Of a DNA stretch of 34,111 nucleotides, positions 1 through 6,640 are shown piece by piece. The stretch covers positions 1 to 34,111 of the IMG/VR virus record IMGVR_UViG_3300044941_000516. One strand, given 5' to 3'. This stretch comes from a virus. Numbering within the stretch: the stretch's first letter is position 1; each line of letters starts with the position of its first letter. Under the pieces are notes generated by a model, which was not told where the DNA came from, did not search any database, and was given only the letters and a program-made list of their open reading frames with translations. The position numbers were made by a program, and so were the translations under genes.

Positions 1-44
1 TCATAACCTGAAGGTCGTCGGTTCAAATCCGGCCCCCGCAACCA
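1..44 (+). tRNA. tRNA-Met(CAT), 3' part; phage integration target
   Basis: The window opens at U33 of the anticodon loop. The anticodon CAT is at 2-4, the 3' strand of the anticodon stem at 7-11, the variable loop at 12-16, and the T arm at 17-33 (GTCGG, TTCAAAT, CCGGC; one G-T pair). The acceptor strand is 34-40, the discriminator A is 41 and an encoded CCA is at 42-44. The 5' half lies outside the window. The stem sequence suggests elongator Met rather than initiator; tRNA-Ile2 with a modified CAT anticodon cannot be excluded from half a gene. The phage supplies the last ten bases again, so the tRNA stays complete after integration. Confidence 0.93.
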
Positions 45-1668
45 CCAGTGTCGAACTGCCGCCGATAAGGGCGGTGTAGTCTCCCGCCATCTCTGCCCAC
101 AGCCTGTCATCCTCTGCCATTAAGCGCACTTCGCCGCCGGTAAGGATTTTGAGGTGTTCCCGCGCCTCGGTTATCAGATCGGCATTGATGCGGCCAAGGC
201 TGCCTACATATTCTCTGTAGCGCTCCAGTGCCCTCGGCACCATGTGCATGACCTCGGCAGAGGATGGCTGGGCATTATCCAACAAAAGTTGTAACCGGCG
301 CTTTTCGTCCTCGGCTTTTTTGATTTCTTCAACAATAGAGGGCAGCGCTGTGCCTGCCTTGATGAAGCTCATGAGATTATCCAGCTCAGCATTGACCTGT
401 TTCATGCGGCCTTCAAGCTGTTTTCGCTCGGCAGCATAAACCGTTTCCATCTGGCCGATGAGCGAATTGCACTCTTTGAGGAATTCCCGCATTGCCTCCG
501 GCGATAGCAATTGCTCCTGAATGCCTTGCAAAAGTCTGGACTCAACCACGCTTCTGCGGATTGTCAGCTTATTGCTGCACGCATGTGGCCCGCGATCACG
601 ATGGCGGGCGCAACCGTAATAGTCCACCCCCGTAAGGATGAAATTCCCGCCGCACTCGCCGCATTTCAGCAGGCCAGAGAACAGGTATTTCTCAGTGCCC
701 TTGCGACGCGGCCCGTGTGGGTTCAAGGCTGCTTTTTGTCGCTCAACCTTTGCCTGCCACAACTGGTCTGAAATGATACGCAGATCTTGGCGCTCTACCG
801 CCACATGCTCGCTCATATCGCGCTCAATGGGGCGGCGCTTGCCATCGGGTGTTTTAACCCATTCGCGTCGGTTCCACACCACCTTGCCAATGTAGATTTG
901 ATTATTCAGCAGGCCGGTATTGCGCTTCATATCACCGTATATGGCACTGCGGCACCATGTGCTACCTCGTGGGGATGGAACCCCCTTCTCATTCAGCTTT
1001 GACGCAATCCATGCGACAGGATGTCCGGCAACGTACCATTCAAATATTTGCACCACCCACTTTGCTTGCTCAGGGTCAACCTCTCGGTCAACCTCCACCA
1101 CCAAGGGACGACCAAATTCATCCATACGCGCCGCGTCATAAACAGGCTTGCGCCGGTAGCCGTAGGTGCTACCGCCAGTGCATTTGCCATCCCTCGCCTT
1201 TCCGGCCATACCGCGCCGGGTTTTCTCGCGCAGGTCGTCAATGTAGATATCGTTGACGATGCCGCGCACCCCGGCTTGCAGCTTGTAGGACTTGTCGTTG
1301 CTGTCAAAGCCGTCAGATATGGCAACCACGCGCTGCCGCCGGTACTTAAACTCACGGATAATCTGCTGGGTTTCGATATTGTCCCGGCTGAGACGGGACA
1401 GATCATCCACAATCAGCGCATCAAAATCGCCCCGCTGGGCTGCATCCAGCATGAGCTGGTAGCCCGGACGCATTCGGTGCGTGCCGGTAATGGCTTTATC
1501 CTCAAACCGCGCCACCACCATAAAGCCAAGCCGCTCCGCCATGCGCTCACAGTTATAAAACTGGTCGGCAATGGAGCTGTCGCGCTGCTTATCGCTGCTG
1601 AATCTGGCGTAAATTGCGGCTTTCACTTGGGTTCGCCTTAGATTGGTTAATTTCTTTACGGTACTCAT
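1..1668 (-). CDS. int: Large serine recombinase (phage integrase)
   Basis: This 555-aa site-specific recombinase integrates and excises the phage. The N-terminal resolvase domain has the catalytic motif ARFSSDKQ, with Ser24 as the likely nucleophile. It is followed by a recombinase domain (around residues 160-265), a zinc ribbon (CGEC, later C and C, around 335-370) and a long charged coiled coil, the usual order for large serine integrases. I chose ATG at 1668; a TTG at 1686 directly follows an in-frame stop and is less likely. The last nine codons and the TGA stop are host tRNA-Met sequence read backwards, so the C-terminus GFEPTTFRL exists only in the lysogen. In the excised phage the frame would run on through 32547-32458 and add a different 29-residue tail (about 575 aa). 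Confidence 0.95.
   Translation of the reverse strand: MSTVKKLTNLRRTQVKAAIYARFSSDKQRDSSIADQFYNCERMAERLGFMVVARFEDKAITGTHRMRPGYQLMLDAAQRGDFDALIVDDLSRLSRDNIETQQIIREFKYRRQRVVAISDGFDSNDKSYKLQAGVRGIVNDIYIDDLREKTRRGMAGKARDGKCTGGSTYGYRRKPVYDAARMDEFGRPLVVEVDREVDPEQAKWVVQIFEWYVAGHPVAWIASKLNEKGVPSPRGSTWCRSAIYGDMKRNTGLLNNQIYIGKVVWNRREWVKTPDGKRRPIERDMSEHVAVERQDLRIISDQLWQAKVERQKAALNPHGPRRKGTEKYLFSGLLKCGECGGNFILTGVDYYGCARHRDRGPHACSNKLTIRRSVVESRLLQGIQEQLLSPEAMREFLKECNSLIGQMETVYAAERKQLEGRMKQVNAELDNLMSFIKAGTALPSIVEEIKKAEDEKRRLQLLLDNAQPSSAEVMHMVPRALERYREYVGSLGRINADLITEAREHLKILTGGEVRLMAEDDRLWAEMAGDYTALIGGSSTLVVAGAGFEPTTFRL
31..44 (+). other. attL core (14-bp direct repeat with attR)
   Basis: The sequence ggcccccgcaacca here is identical to 32548-32561, and identity stops on both sides. 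The phage-derived arm is 35-55. The host-derived arm is the tRNA T arm to the left. The predicted crossover dinucleotide is CC at 33-34, the centre of the inverted repeat seen when attP is rebuilt from both ends. Confidence 0.9.
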
Positions 1669-1732
1669 CGGCGACCGCTTTGGCAATCACCTGAATTAAG
1701 CCCTTGATTGGTGGTGATATATACCCGCTCAT
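1589..1732 (-). CDS. Small protein overlapping the integrase start
   Basis: This 47-aa ORF begins with an ATG that overlaps the TGA of the upstream gene (ATGA at 1732-1729), behind a GAAGGTG ribosome-binding site. It overlaps the first 80 bp of the integrase in another frame. The product starts MSGYISPPIKGLIQVIAKAV and has a short amphipathic helix followed by a charged tail. No function is recognised. The stop-start coupling and the purine-rich leader support it as real, and its position suggests it helps couple integrase translation to the early operon. Confidence 0.5.
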   Translation of the reverse strand: MSGYISPPIKGLIQVIAKAVADEYRKEINQSKANPSESRNLRQIQQR

Positions 1733-2079
1733 TGCCTTGTCACCTTCGGCACAGGTAATCCGGTTTCATGCAGGCGCTCAATGAGCTTGTCGGCTAGCCG
1801 CCATGCATTCACCGGAACACCGTTCAATAAGTAGCAGCCGCGCTTAGGGGTGTATTCCAGCTCGTCTGCCAGCGCCTGACAAGCCAAGTCGATAATCCCC
1901 TGTGATTCCACCCACGAACGCGCCAGCATTTTGTAACGGGCGCATTGCTGCATCTGAGCAATGGAATGCGCCTCTCGGTGAAATTCATCCCCGATTTCAG
2001 CGGGCGACCAGCCCTTAGCCTGCATGATGATGGCTTGCAACATGGCGTCAGTACCTAATGGGCCTTTATTCTTGGTCAT
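1729..2079 (-). CDS. Hypothetical protein of the early operon
   Basis: The product is 116 aa from the ATG at 2079, which overlaps the end of the upstream ORF by 14 bp, typical of this operon. The region TDAMLQAIIMQAKGWSPAEI near the N-terminus looks like a helix-turn-helix, with a following HSIAQM segment, so a small DNA-binding role is possible. The rest is helical and charged. The ORF can be extended upstream to 2145, but that would overlap the neighbour much further. No family is recognised with confidence. Confidence 0.6.
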   Translation of the reverse strand: MTKNKGPLGTDAMLQAIIMQAKGWSPAEIGDEFHREAHSIAQMQQCARYKMLARSWVESQGIIDLACQALADELEYTPKRGCYLLNGVPVNAWRLADKLIERLHETGLPVPKVTRQ

Positions 2080-2233
2080 CCTTGGGCTGCGAGAGAATTG
2101 GCGAGGCAGAGGCAACGCCGGTTTGAGCGGAATGCTGGGAATCATTGGTGCGCGGTTGTTGATGGTTTAAACGGAGAGGAAGCTTGGCAACGGCGCCATG
2201 GAGTTTCACGGGCTTGAGCTTTTTCCTAGGCAT
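2066..2233 (-). CDS. Small basic hypothetical protein
   Basis: This 55-aa ORF starts at the ATG at 2233, which overlaps the TAG of the preceding frameshifted gene (ATGCCTAG). It ends 14 bp inside the next gene. The N-terminus is lysine-rich (MPRKKLKPVKLHG) and the C-terminus acidic. It may be a small nucleic-acid-binding protein, but nothing identifies it. The chained overlaps on both sides are the main evidence that it is translated. Confidence 0.45.
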   Translation of the reverse strand: MPRKKLKPVKLHGAVAKLPLRLNHQQPRTNDSQHSAQTGVASASPILSQPKDDQE

Positions 2234-2499
2234 GGGCGGCCTCCGCCAGCTCGTAGGATTGGGTAAAGCCAAACATGCCGTCATTGCACGCCCGGAACAT
2301 CCCGCGCTTTATAAGCGCTTCAATGGAGTCATCACCGGGAAGCTTTATGCTGCTCTGCTGCATGAAATACCGCTTGTTTCCGGTGTCGATAATCTCATAA
2401 CAGAGACGATCCCCCCCCCCTCATGGCTTCGACGAGGCGTTTCTGGGCCTTCCCCAGTCGTGGGGTTTTGGGTTTCTCTGGTTCCTGATTGTCTTGCAT
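2226..2499 (-). pseudogene. Small early gene broken (or switched) at a G10 tract
   Basis: An ATG at 2499 with a good ribosome-binding site (GGAG, 7 nt away) opens a frame beginning MQDNQEPEKPKTPRLGKAQK. At the run of ten C (2411-2420; G on the coding strand) the frame shifts and hits TGA at 2397-2395, leaving 34 aa. With one G fewer, the same start would read a clean 90-aa protein to the TAG at 2226. The second half contains YEIIDTGNKRYFMQQS and GMFGFTQSYELAEAAHA, which look like genuine coding sequence. The stop overlaps the next start (2233). Either the tract is a slippage switch or the length was miscalled; the sequence alone cannot tell. Confidence 0.6.
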
Positions 2500-2656
2500 G
2501 GGCTCTCTCCACGTCGATTGCGATTAATGAAAGTCTGACGCGCTCCTTGATTTCGTTGAATCGCGTGCGGTCATTGTGAAAAAGGCGGCTATCTTCGGCA
2601 TCCAGTAGCTCGCGCACGGCATCCTCCAACCGTTCATGCGGGGTTTTTCTTGCCAT
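2345..2656 (-). CDS. Hypothetical early protein; C-terminus depends on the G10 tract
   Basis: The N-terminus MARKTPHERLEDAVRELLDA and the following helical segment with RFNEIKERVRLSLIAI look like a real small helical protein. The ATG at 2656 lies 22 bp inside the preceding ORF. As written it has 103 aa, but the last part overlaps the neighbouring gene (start 2499) in a different frame and crosses the G10 tract. With nine G it would stop at 2395 instead. The true C-terminus is therefore uncertain. Function unknown. Confidence 0.5.
   Translation of the reverse strand: MARKTPHERLEDAVRELLDAEDSRLFHNDRTRFNEIKERVRLSLIAIDVERAHARQSGTRETQNPTTGEGPETPRRSHEGGGIVSVMRLSTPETSGISCSRAA
2411..2420. repeat. Homopolymer C10/G10 inside coding DNA
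   Basis: Ten C in a row lie between T2410 and T2421. It is by far the longest G/C homopolymer I noticed in the window. It sits exactly where the reading frame of 2226-2499 breaks. Confidence 0.9.
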
Positions 2657-2828
2657 ATCGCACCCCCTCTTCCGTTGTGACGGTGAACCCAAGGCTTTGG
2701 AGCAGCGCAATGCAGAAAAGCTTGGGCATGAGTGACAGGGTGATGGGCGCATTAAGCTCGCGCTCCTGAGCCTTGATGATAAGGCGTTGCTGGTTGACGC
2801 GATGGCGAAGGCTTTGGTTTGTTTCCAT
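2634..2828 (-). CDS. Small hypothetical protein
   Basis: The product is 64 aa, starting METNQSLRHR. The ATG at 2828 overlaps the stop of the repeat-protein gene and has a strong GGAGG site 7 nt upstream. The first 30 residues are a likely short coiled coil; the middle is hydrophobic (LMPKLFCIALLQSLGF) but short for a membrane segment; the end is charged. No family recognised. Translational coupling to both neighbours is clear. Confidence 0.6.
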   Translation of the reverse strand: METNQSLRHRVNQQRLIIKAQERELNAPITLSLMPKLFCIALLQSLGFTVTTEEGVRYGKKNPA

Positions 2829-3904
2829 CACGCAGCCTCCTTAACCGGGATGAGCTTGCCTGCCGCATCGGCCTGATACCAGACGTTCGGTTCTATGCCG
2901 TTTTCGCCCACATGGCCGACCGTGACGCGCTTACGATCAGCCTTGCCATCCCACCACGCGACGATAAGGATGCCCTTATCCCCGGCCATAGCTTTTGATT
3001 CGAGGCCAAAGGCGGCGGCAACCCCGTTTTGGCCCGTGTTGCTGGCCGCGCTCCGGTTGCCCGTGTTGCTGGCCGCGCTGTAGTCGCCCGTGTTGCTGGC
3101 CGCGCTCCGGTTGCCCGTGTTGCTGGCCGCGCTGTAGTCGCCCGTGTTGCTGGCCGCGCTCCGGAAGCCCGTGTTGCTGGCCGCGCTCCGGAAGCCCGTG
3201 TTGCTGGCCGCGCTGTAGTCGCCCGTGTTGCTGGCCGCGCTCCGGAAGCCCGTGTTGCTGGCCGCGCTCTGGAAGCCCGTGTTGCTGGCCGCGCTGTAGT
3301 CGCCCGTGTTGCTGGCCGCGCTCCGGAAGCCCGTGTTGCTGGCCGCGCTGTAGTCGCCCGTGTTGCTGGCCGCGCTGTAGTCGCCCGTGTTGCTGGCCGC
3401 GCTCCGGTTGCCCGTGTTGCTGGCCGCGCTGTAGTCGCCCGTGTTGCTGGCCGCGCTCCGGTTGCCCGTGTTGCTGGCCGCGCTCCGGTTGCCCGTGTTG
3501 CTGGCCGCGCTGTAGTCGCCCGTGTTGTGCGCCAGAGGATTGTCGTCTTTCACGAGGTTTTTCCTGATGAATTCTATCGAGGCATCCACCAACCCCTTGA
3601 TGGAGACCTCTCCCTTGACGGCGATGATGGAGGAAACTGACTTATCGGCTTCCTTTTTGATTTTGCCGGAAAGCTCAACCTCAGCAAAAACAGAGCCTGC
3701 CGGAGGATAATACTCAAAGACACTCAGCGGATATTCGCAGGCGTGAAAACCGTTGCTGCAAGGCTTGATCTCACCCTCATGATGATGGGTTTTGCCGATT
3801 TCGTAACGATAATCCCGGCAGATAAATCCCGGCATGAAGCCTTTGTATGCCACCACCGTGGCGGGTTTGGCTGCCTCTTTCTTTGTCCTTGGTTTCGCCT
3901 TCAT
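2828..3904 (-). CDS. DUF7666-like protein with 18 nonapeptide repeats
   Basis: The product is 358 aa from the ATG at 3904 (GGAGG site; TAA of the gapR homologue just upstream). Residues 1-110 form a globular domain with features such as YKGF, FICRDYRYEIG, GFHACEYPL and VFAEVELSGKI, which I associate with phage and bacterial DUF7666-type proteins. Next come 18 tandem copies of NTGxxSAAS, in which only the two x residues change (DY, NR, FR or FQ), and a degenerate 19th copy. A C-terminal domain (AAAFGLESKAMAGDKGILIVA) follows. A repeat of this regularity suggests a beta-solenoid rod. The longer ORF to 4003 has no good start. Function is unknown; its place in the early recombination operon suggests an intracellular role. 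Confidence 0.85.
   Translation of the reverse strand: MKAKPRTKKEAAKPATVVAYKGFMPGFICRDYRYEIGKTHHHEGEIKPCSNGFHACEYPLSVFEYYPPAGSVFAEVELSGKIKKEADKSVSSIIAVKGEVSIKGLVDASIEFIRKNLVKDDNPLAHNTGDYSAASNTGNRSAASNTGNRSAASNTGDYSAASNTGNRSAASNTGDYSAASNTGDYSAASNTGFRSAASNTGDYSAASNTGFQSAASNTGFRSAASNTGDYSAASNTGFRSAASNTGFRSAASNTGDYSAASNTGNRSAASNTGDYSAASNTGNRSAASNTGQNGVAAAFGLESKAMAGDKGILIVAWWDGKADRKRVTVGHVGENGIEPNVWYQADAAGKLIPVKEAA
3041..3526 (-). repeat. 18 tandem 27-bp coding repeats
   Basis: Each 27-bp unit encodes NTGxxSAAS. Outside the two variable codons (GACTAC, AACCGG, TTCCGG or TTCCAG) the units appear identical at the DNA level, which points to recent expansion or continual homogenisation. The order from the N-terminal side is DY NR NR DY NR DY DY FR DY FQ FR DY FR FR DY NR DY NR. 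A nineteenth, diverged unit occupies 3014-3040. Confidence 0.95.
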
Positions 3905-3905
3905 G

Positions 3906-4196
3906 TTAAGCCGCCTCCAGCTGGTCGTTGCCCTCAGCGCGTTCAAATGCCGGGATAAGGCCCAAGGCTGCCTTGTAGGTATCGAGCAAATGCTCCCATT
4001 CATCCCGGTCGTTTTTGTCCTTTGCGCGAATCTTCACAATCTCGCGCATGATTTTAGGGTCATAGCCGTTGGCCTTTGCCTCGGCGTACACATCGCGGAT
4101 GTCTCCGGCGATGGCGTCTTTTTCTTCCGTGAGCTTTTCAATGCGCTCAATGAACTGCTTGAGCTGTTCGGCTTGAATGCCGCCATGAAACGCCAT
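3906..4196 (-). CDS. gapR: GapR-like (DUF2312) DNA-binding protein
   Basis: This 96-aa protein matches the GapR/DUF2312 family: QLKQFIERIEKLTEEKDAIA, DVYAEAKANGYDPKIM and a charged helix leading to LLDTYKAALGL. GapR is an alphaproteobacterial chromosome-associated protein that binds AT-rich, overtwisted DNA and supports replication and transcription. The second ATG (4196) is preferred because its GGGAG site is 7 nt away; the first (4202) is too close. The C-terminal 20 residues extend past the usual end of the family. It sits downstream of the recombinase genes, so it may help phage replication or compete with host GapR; that is inference. Confidence 0.9.
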   Translation of the reverse strand: MAFHGGIQAEQLKQFIERIEKLTEEKDAIAGDIRDVYAEAKANGYDPKIMREIVKIRAKDKNDRDEWEHLLDTYKAALGLIPAFERAEGNDQLEAA

Positions 4197-4202
4197 GATC
4201 AT

Positions 4203-4521
4203 TCTCCCTTGGTGTGTTACCGATGCGCCCGGTGGCGCATGGGAAACACAGGTGCCACACTCTCGCAGTGGCCAGCGGAGGCTTCATCGGTAGGAGTCCA
4301 CTCCGCAGAATGGCGAAAACCCGAATGCCACTGCGGGTGTTGTAGGCTATGCAAACCACCCCACCTCCCGCTGGGGATGCGGTCTCTCCCGCCGTCAAGC
4401 CTCGGTGCCGCATGGGTGGGCTGCACAAAAAGGGCAGCAGGGTGCGGCGGGGGGCTTTCCCCAACTCCGTGTTGTTTGCGTCCCCACGGATAGGCTGACG
4501 ATTCCCACCACAGGAACGTCG
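4203..4521 (-). other. 320-bp gene-free stretch rich in nested inverted repeats
   Basis: No convincing ORF fills this gap between the recT-like and gapR-like genes, although all other genes of the operon touch or overlap. Several perfect inverted repeats are visible. TGTGTT/AACACA (4213-4218, 4245-4250) encloses ATGCGCC-CGGT-GGCGCAT (4223-4240). CGCAGTGGC/GCCACTGCG (4264-4272, 4327-4335) encloses GCGGAG/CTCCGC (4275-4280, 4301-4306). There are also ATGCGG/CCGCAT (about 4377 and 4408) and TCCGTG/CACGGA (about 4466 and 4485). The nesting favours a structured RNA on the early leftward transcript, or a protein-binding DNA element. I recognise no known RNA family. Confidence 0.55.
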
Positions 4522-5568
4522 TTAGGCGGCCAGCATCTTTTCAACGAGGCTGCCCTTGCCAAAGCTGTTGAGGCGGTATTGGGCGCTAGACCAGTTAATC
4601 GCCTCATAGACGACGGCTTTATCTTCGCCGCCCTCCACCAGTTTAATTGCCGCCTTCACCTGCTTTTCAATTTCGGCAATGGTTTTGGTCGGCATTTTGG
4701 AAATGGATTCGAGCGTCACTTCCTCGGCTTGGCTGACTTGCTCTTCCGGCTCCGGCAGCTCAGCAAGGTTTGCCTCATTGGCTCCAGCAGCGGCGACGGA
4801 TTCAATAACCTCGCCCGTGCCTTCATGGATGGCCTCGGTAGGCTGGGAGCTTTCGCCGCCAATGGAGGCGTTAATGTTGTCGATGATGCTATCTTTGGGC
4901 GGGGTAATGTCTTTCGCATAATCTGGCCCTGAGTGTGTCTCAACGTCTCCATCGAACGGCACACCCATGAAGATTCCCGGCATAGCGAGGTTGCCCAAAC
5001 CGCGAGCGGCACGGTAGCAAAGCTGCATGTAGGGATTGGTTGCCCACAGGGTAGAGTTGCGGGGGTGAGCTTCCCTCAGGTCAATTTTGAACTCACGCGG
5101 TTTTTTCTCACCGCGCACATGGGCGCGGGCAATCACACCAAGGCCGCGCTCGTCTTGGTCGGTGTAAGTTGCAACTGCGTATTTTTTGCCCTTTTCGTTC
5201 GATTTGATGTCGAACTTGCCTTGCACCTTTGACCAGTCGCCATAGGCTTCATACTCAACGCCGCCTTCAACGACGCCGCTGTTTTCAATGATCGCCTGAC
5301 ACAGCTTACCCTCAAAGCCAACTTTGCCCGGTGCAGGTGAATAGGTGCTTTGTGCCACGGCAAATGGGTCAAGCTTCCATGTAAGGCTGCGCGTGATTAC
5401 GGCAAAGCAAGCTTCGGTTTTGCCAATCAGGTGGCCGGGGGTGAAACCCTCGGCACTCGCCATGTATTTGGCAACCAGTTTGACGCGCTCGAAAAGCTTA
5501 TCATCAAGCATGACCTCGATTGCGGGTGAGCGGCTATTGCTGACAAGTGCTGGTAAGTTGTTCGACAT
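4522..5568 (-). CDS. recT: RecT-family single-strand annealing protein
   Basis: The 348-aa product looks like a RecT-type recombinase, which coats single-stranded DNA and anneals it to a homologous strand during phage recombination. Typical elements are the helical N-terminus up to about residue 50, the stretch EACFAVITRSLTWKLDPFAV, then APGKVGFEGKLCQAII, and a central beta-rich part ending PYMQLCYRAARGLGNLAMPG. The C-terminal 100 residues are acidic and look disordered, possibly an interaction tail. An AGAGGA site precedes the ATG. The neighbouring upstream gene is a RecE-like exonuclease, forming the expected pair. Confidence 0.85.
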   Translation of the reverse strand: MSNNLPALVSNSRSPAIEVMLDDKLFERVKLVAKYMASAEGFTPGHLIGKTEACFAVITRSLTWKLDPFAVAQSTYSPAPGKVGFEGKLCQAIIENSGVVEGGVEYEAYGDWSKVQGKFDIKSNEKGKKYAVATYTDQDERGLGVIARAHVRGEKKPREFKIDLREAHPRNSTLWATNPYMQLCYRAARGLGNLAMPGIFMGVPFDGDVETHSGPDYAKDITPPKDSIIDNINASIGGESSQPTEAIHEGTGEVIESVAAAGANEANLAELPEPEEQVSQAEEVTLESISKMPTKTIAEIEKQVKAAIKLVEGGEDKAVVYEAINWSSAQYRLNSFGKGSLVEKMLAA

Positions 5569-5582
5569 TGGTTCCTCTAAGG

Positions 5583-6371
5583 TTATGCCCAGCGGGGCGG
5601 TGAAAGGGTTTCAATTTTGGGAGAGTATGCCGGCCACCGGTCGTCATCCTTGCAGTGGGCATAAAGGCTGAGATTGTTCCGCCAAGTCACGTCACCGGCG
5701 GCGCGGGCTGCATCATCCATCGTGTAAACCGCAACCGCGTAAGGCGGCTTTTTCTCCACCACCAGAAACACAAACCCAGCGGCAGGCTTGCCGGTGACGC
5801 GCTCATGGGCCTCACGGTAAAAGGCATCCTGCACATGGTAGCGGTGCTTCCATGCATGGCCTTGGAAAGTTTCCGGGCTGGCATCGGTTGCGCTTTTCAG
5901 GTCAACGATAAGCCCGTCAAAGCGCAGCCAGTCAAAGCGGGCGCGGCATTCAACCCCAGTGGTTTCATCCGTCCAGAATAGGGATGGCTCAATCATTCCC
6001 TTGCCACTAAGCACGGCCCGCGCCGCGGGATGGTCAAGAATGCTGGCGCACATAGCCTGCAATTCTCTGTGTTCATCCCCCTTGAGCAGCAGCTTGCCGT
6101 CATTTTCATGGGCAAAAGCTTTCCATTCCTTCGTGGCGCGGCTGACATCCGGGCCAACGGCGCACTCTTTGTCGAAAAGCTTTGGCTCCAGCAGCATGGT
6201 ATGGAAGGCGCGGCCAATCCGTAGGGCGTCGGTTTCTGGCATTTCCTCCCGGTGGTCGGCATACCATCGGTAATGCGCGGGGGTTTCGGCGAGCCTGTCC
6301 AGCCCGCTTTTGCTGATTGCTGGGTGGCTATGGTATTCCTCTGCGGGCATATTGCGGATGAGCTGGCTCAT
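5583..6371 (-). CDS. RecE-like PD-(D/E)XK exonuclease
   Basis: The 262-aa product resembles the nuclease part of exodeoxyribonuclease VIII (DUF3799/YqaJ-like PD-(D/E)XK fold). It resects double-stranded ends to give the substrate for RecT. The N-terminus EEYHSHPAISKSGLDRLAET, then RIGRAFHTML, is typical. The likely metal site is E141 (GVECRARFDW) with D157 and K159 (LIVDLKS), followed by H174 and the helix carrying YHVQDAFYREA. It lies 14 bp upstream of the recT-like gene. At 262 aa it lacks the large N-terminal extension of E. coli RecE. Confidence 0.88.
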   Translation of the reverse strand: MSQLIRNMPAEEYHSHPAISKSGLDRLAETPAHYRWYADHREEMPETDALRIGRAFHTMLLEPKLFDKECAVGPDVSRATKEWKAFAHENDGKLLLKGDEHRELQAMCASILDHPAARAVLSGKGMIEPSLFWTDETTGVECRARFDWLRFDGLIVDLKSATDASPETFQGHAWKHRYHVQDAFYREAHERVTGKPAAGFVFLVVEKKPPYAVAVYTMDDAARAAGDVTWRNNLSLYAHCKDDDRWPAYSPKIETLSPPRWA

Positions 6372-6640
6372 GCTTGCCCCCGCGCTTTGGCAATGGCGGA
6401 TTTAAGCGCTTCCATCCCTTCACAATCAGGCGCTAGGCCGCATTGGTTTAGCAAAACGTCATAGGCCCATTCTGCTTCGGCCAAAAGCTCAGCCCGAGCC
6501 TTATCAATCCCCGCCTGCGCTGCGTTAAATATTGCCTGCCTCGTGTGCTGCATGGAATAGTGCTTAAGGGCACTGCCCGAAGCTTTCAGAACTGCATCAG
6601 CCAAAGCCTCTGCTTCCTGCTTGTGCTGCGCCTTATTCAT
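6368..6640 (-). CDS. Small helical hypothetical protein
   Basis: The 90-aa product is almost entirely alpha-helical by composition, alanine- and lysine-rich, starting MNKAQHKQEAEALADAVLKA. It overlaps the exonuclease gene by 4 bp (ATGA) and the upstream gene by 8 bp. Function unknown. Its tight coupling to the exonuclease makes an accessory role in recombination conceivable but unproven. Confidence 0.65.
   Translation of the reverse strand: MNKAQHKQEAEALADAVLKASGSALKHYSMQHTRQAIFNAAQAGIDKARAELLAEAEWAYDVLLNQCGLAPDCEGMEALKSAIAKARGQA

Noticed and set aside
1669-1686. TTG start for the integrase
   Set aside because: It follows an in-frame stop directly with no usable spacing from a ribosome-binding site; ATG 1668 precedes the conserved domain suitably.
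3041-3526. CRISPR-like regular repeats
   Set aside because: The 27-bp units are contiguous, without spacers, and encode an in-frame nonapeptide repeat.
2995-3640. Plus-strand ORFs of about 200 aa with repeated AGRA/VARVAGRA or CCWPRSG patterns
   Set aside because: They are opposite-strand shadows of the repeat gene, with no start signal or operon fit.
4147-4464. Minus-strand ORF of 105 aa across the inverted-repeat region
   Set aside because: It runs into the gapR homologue, has no good ribosome-binding site, and its composition does not look like a protein.
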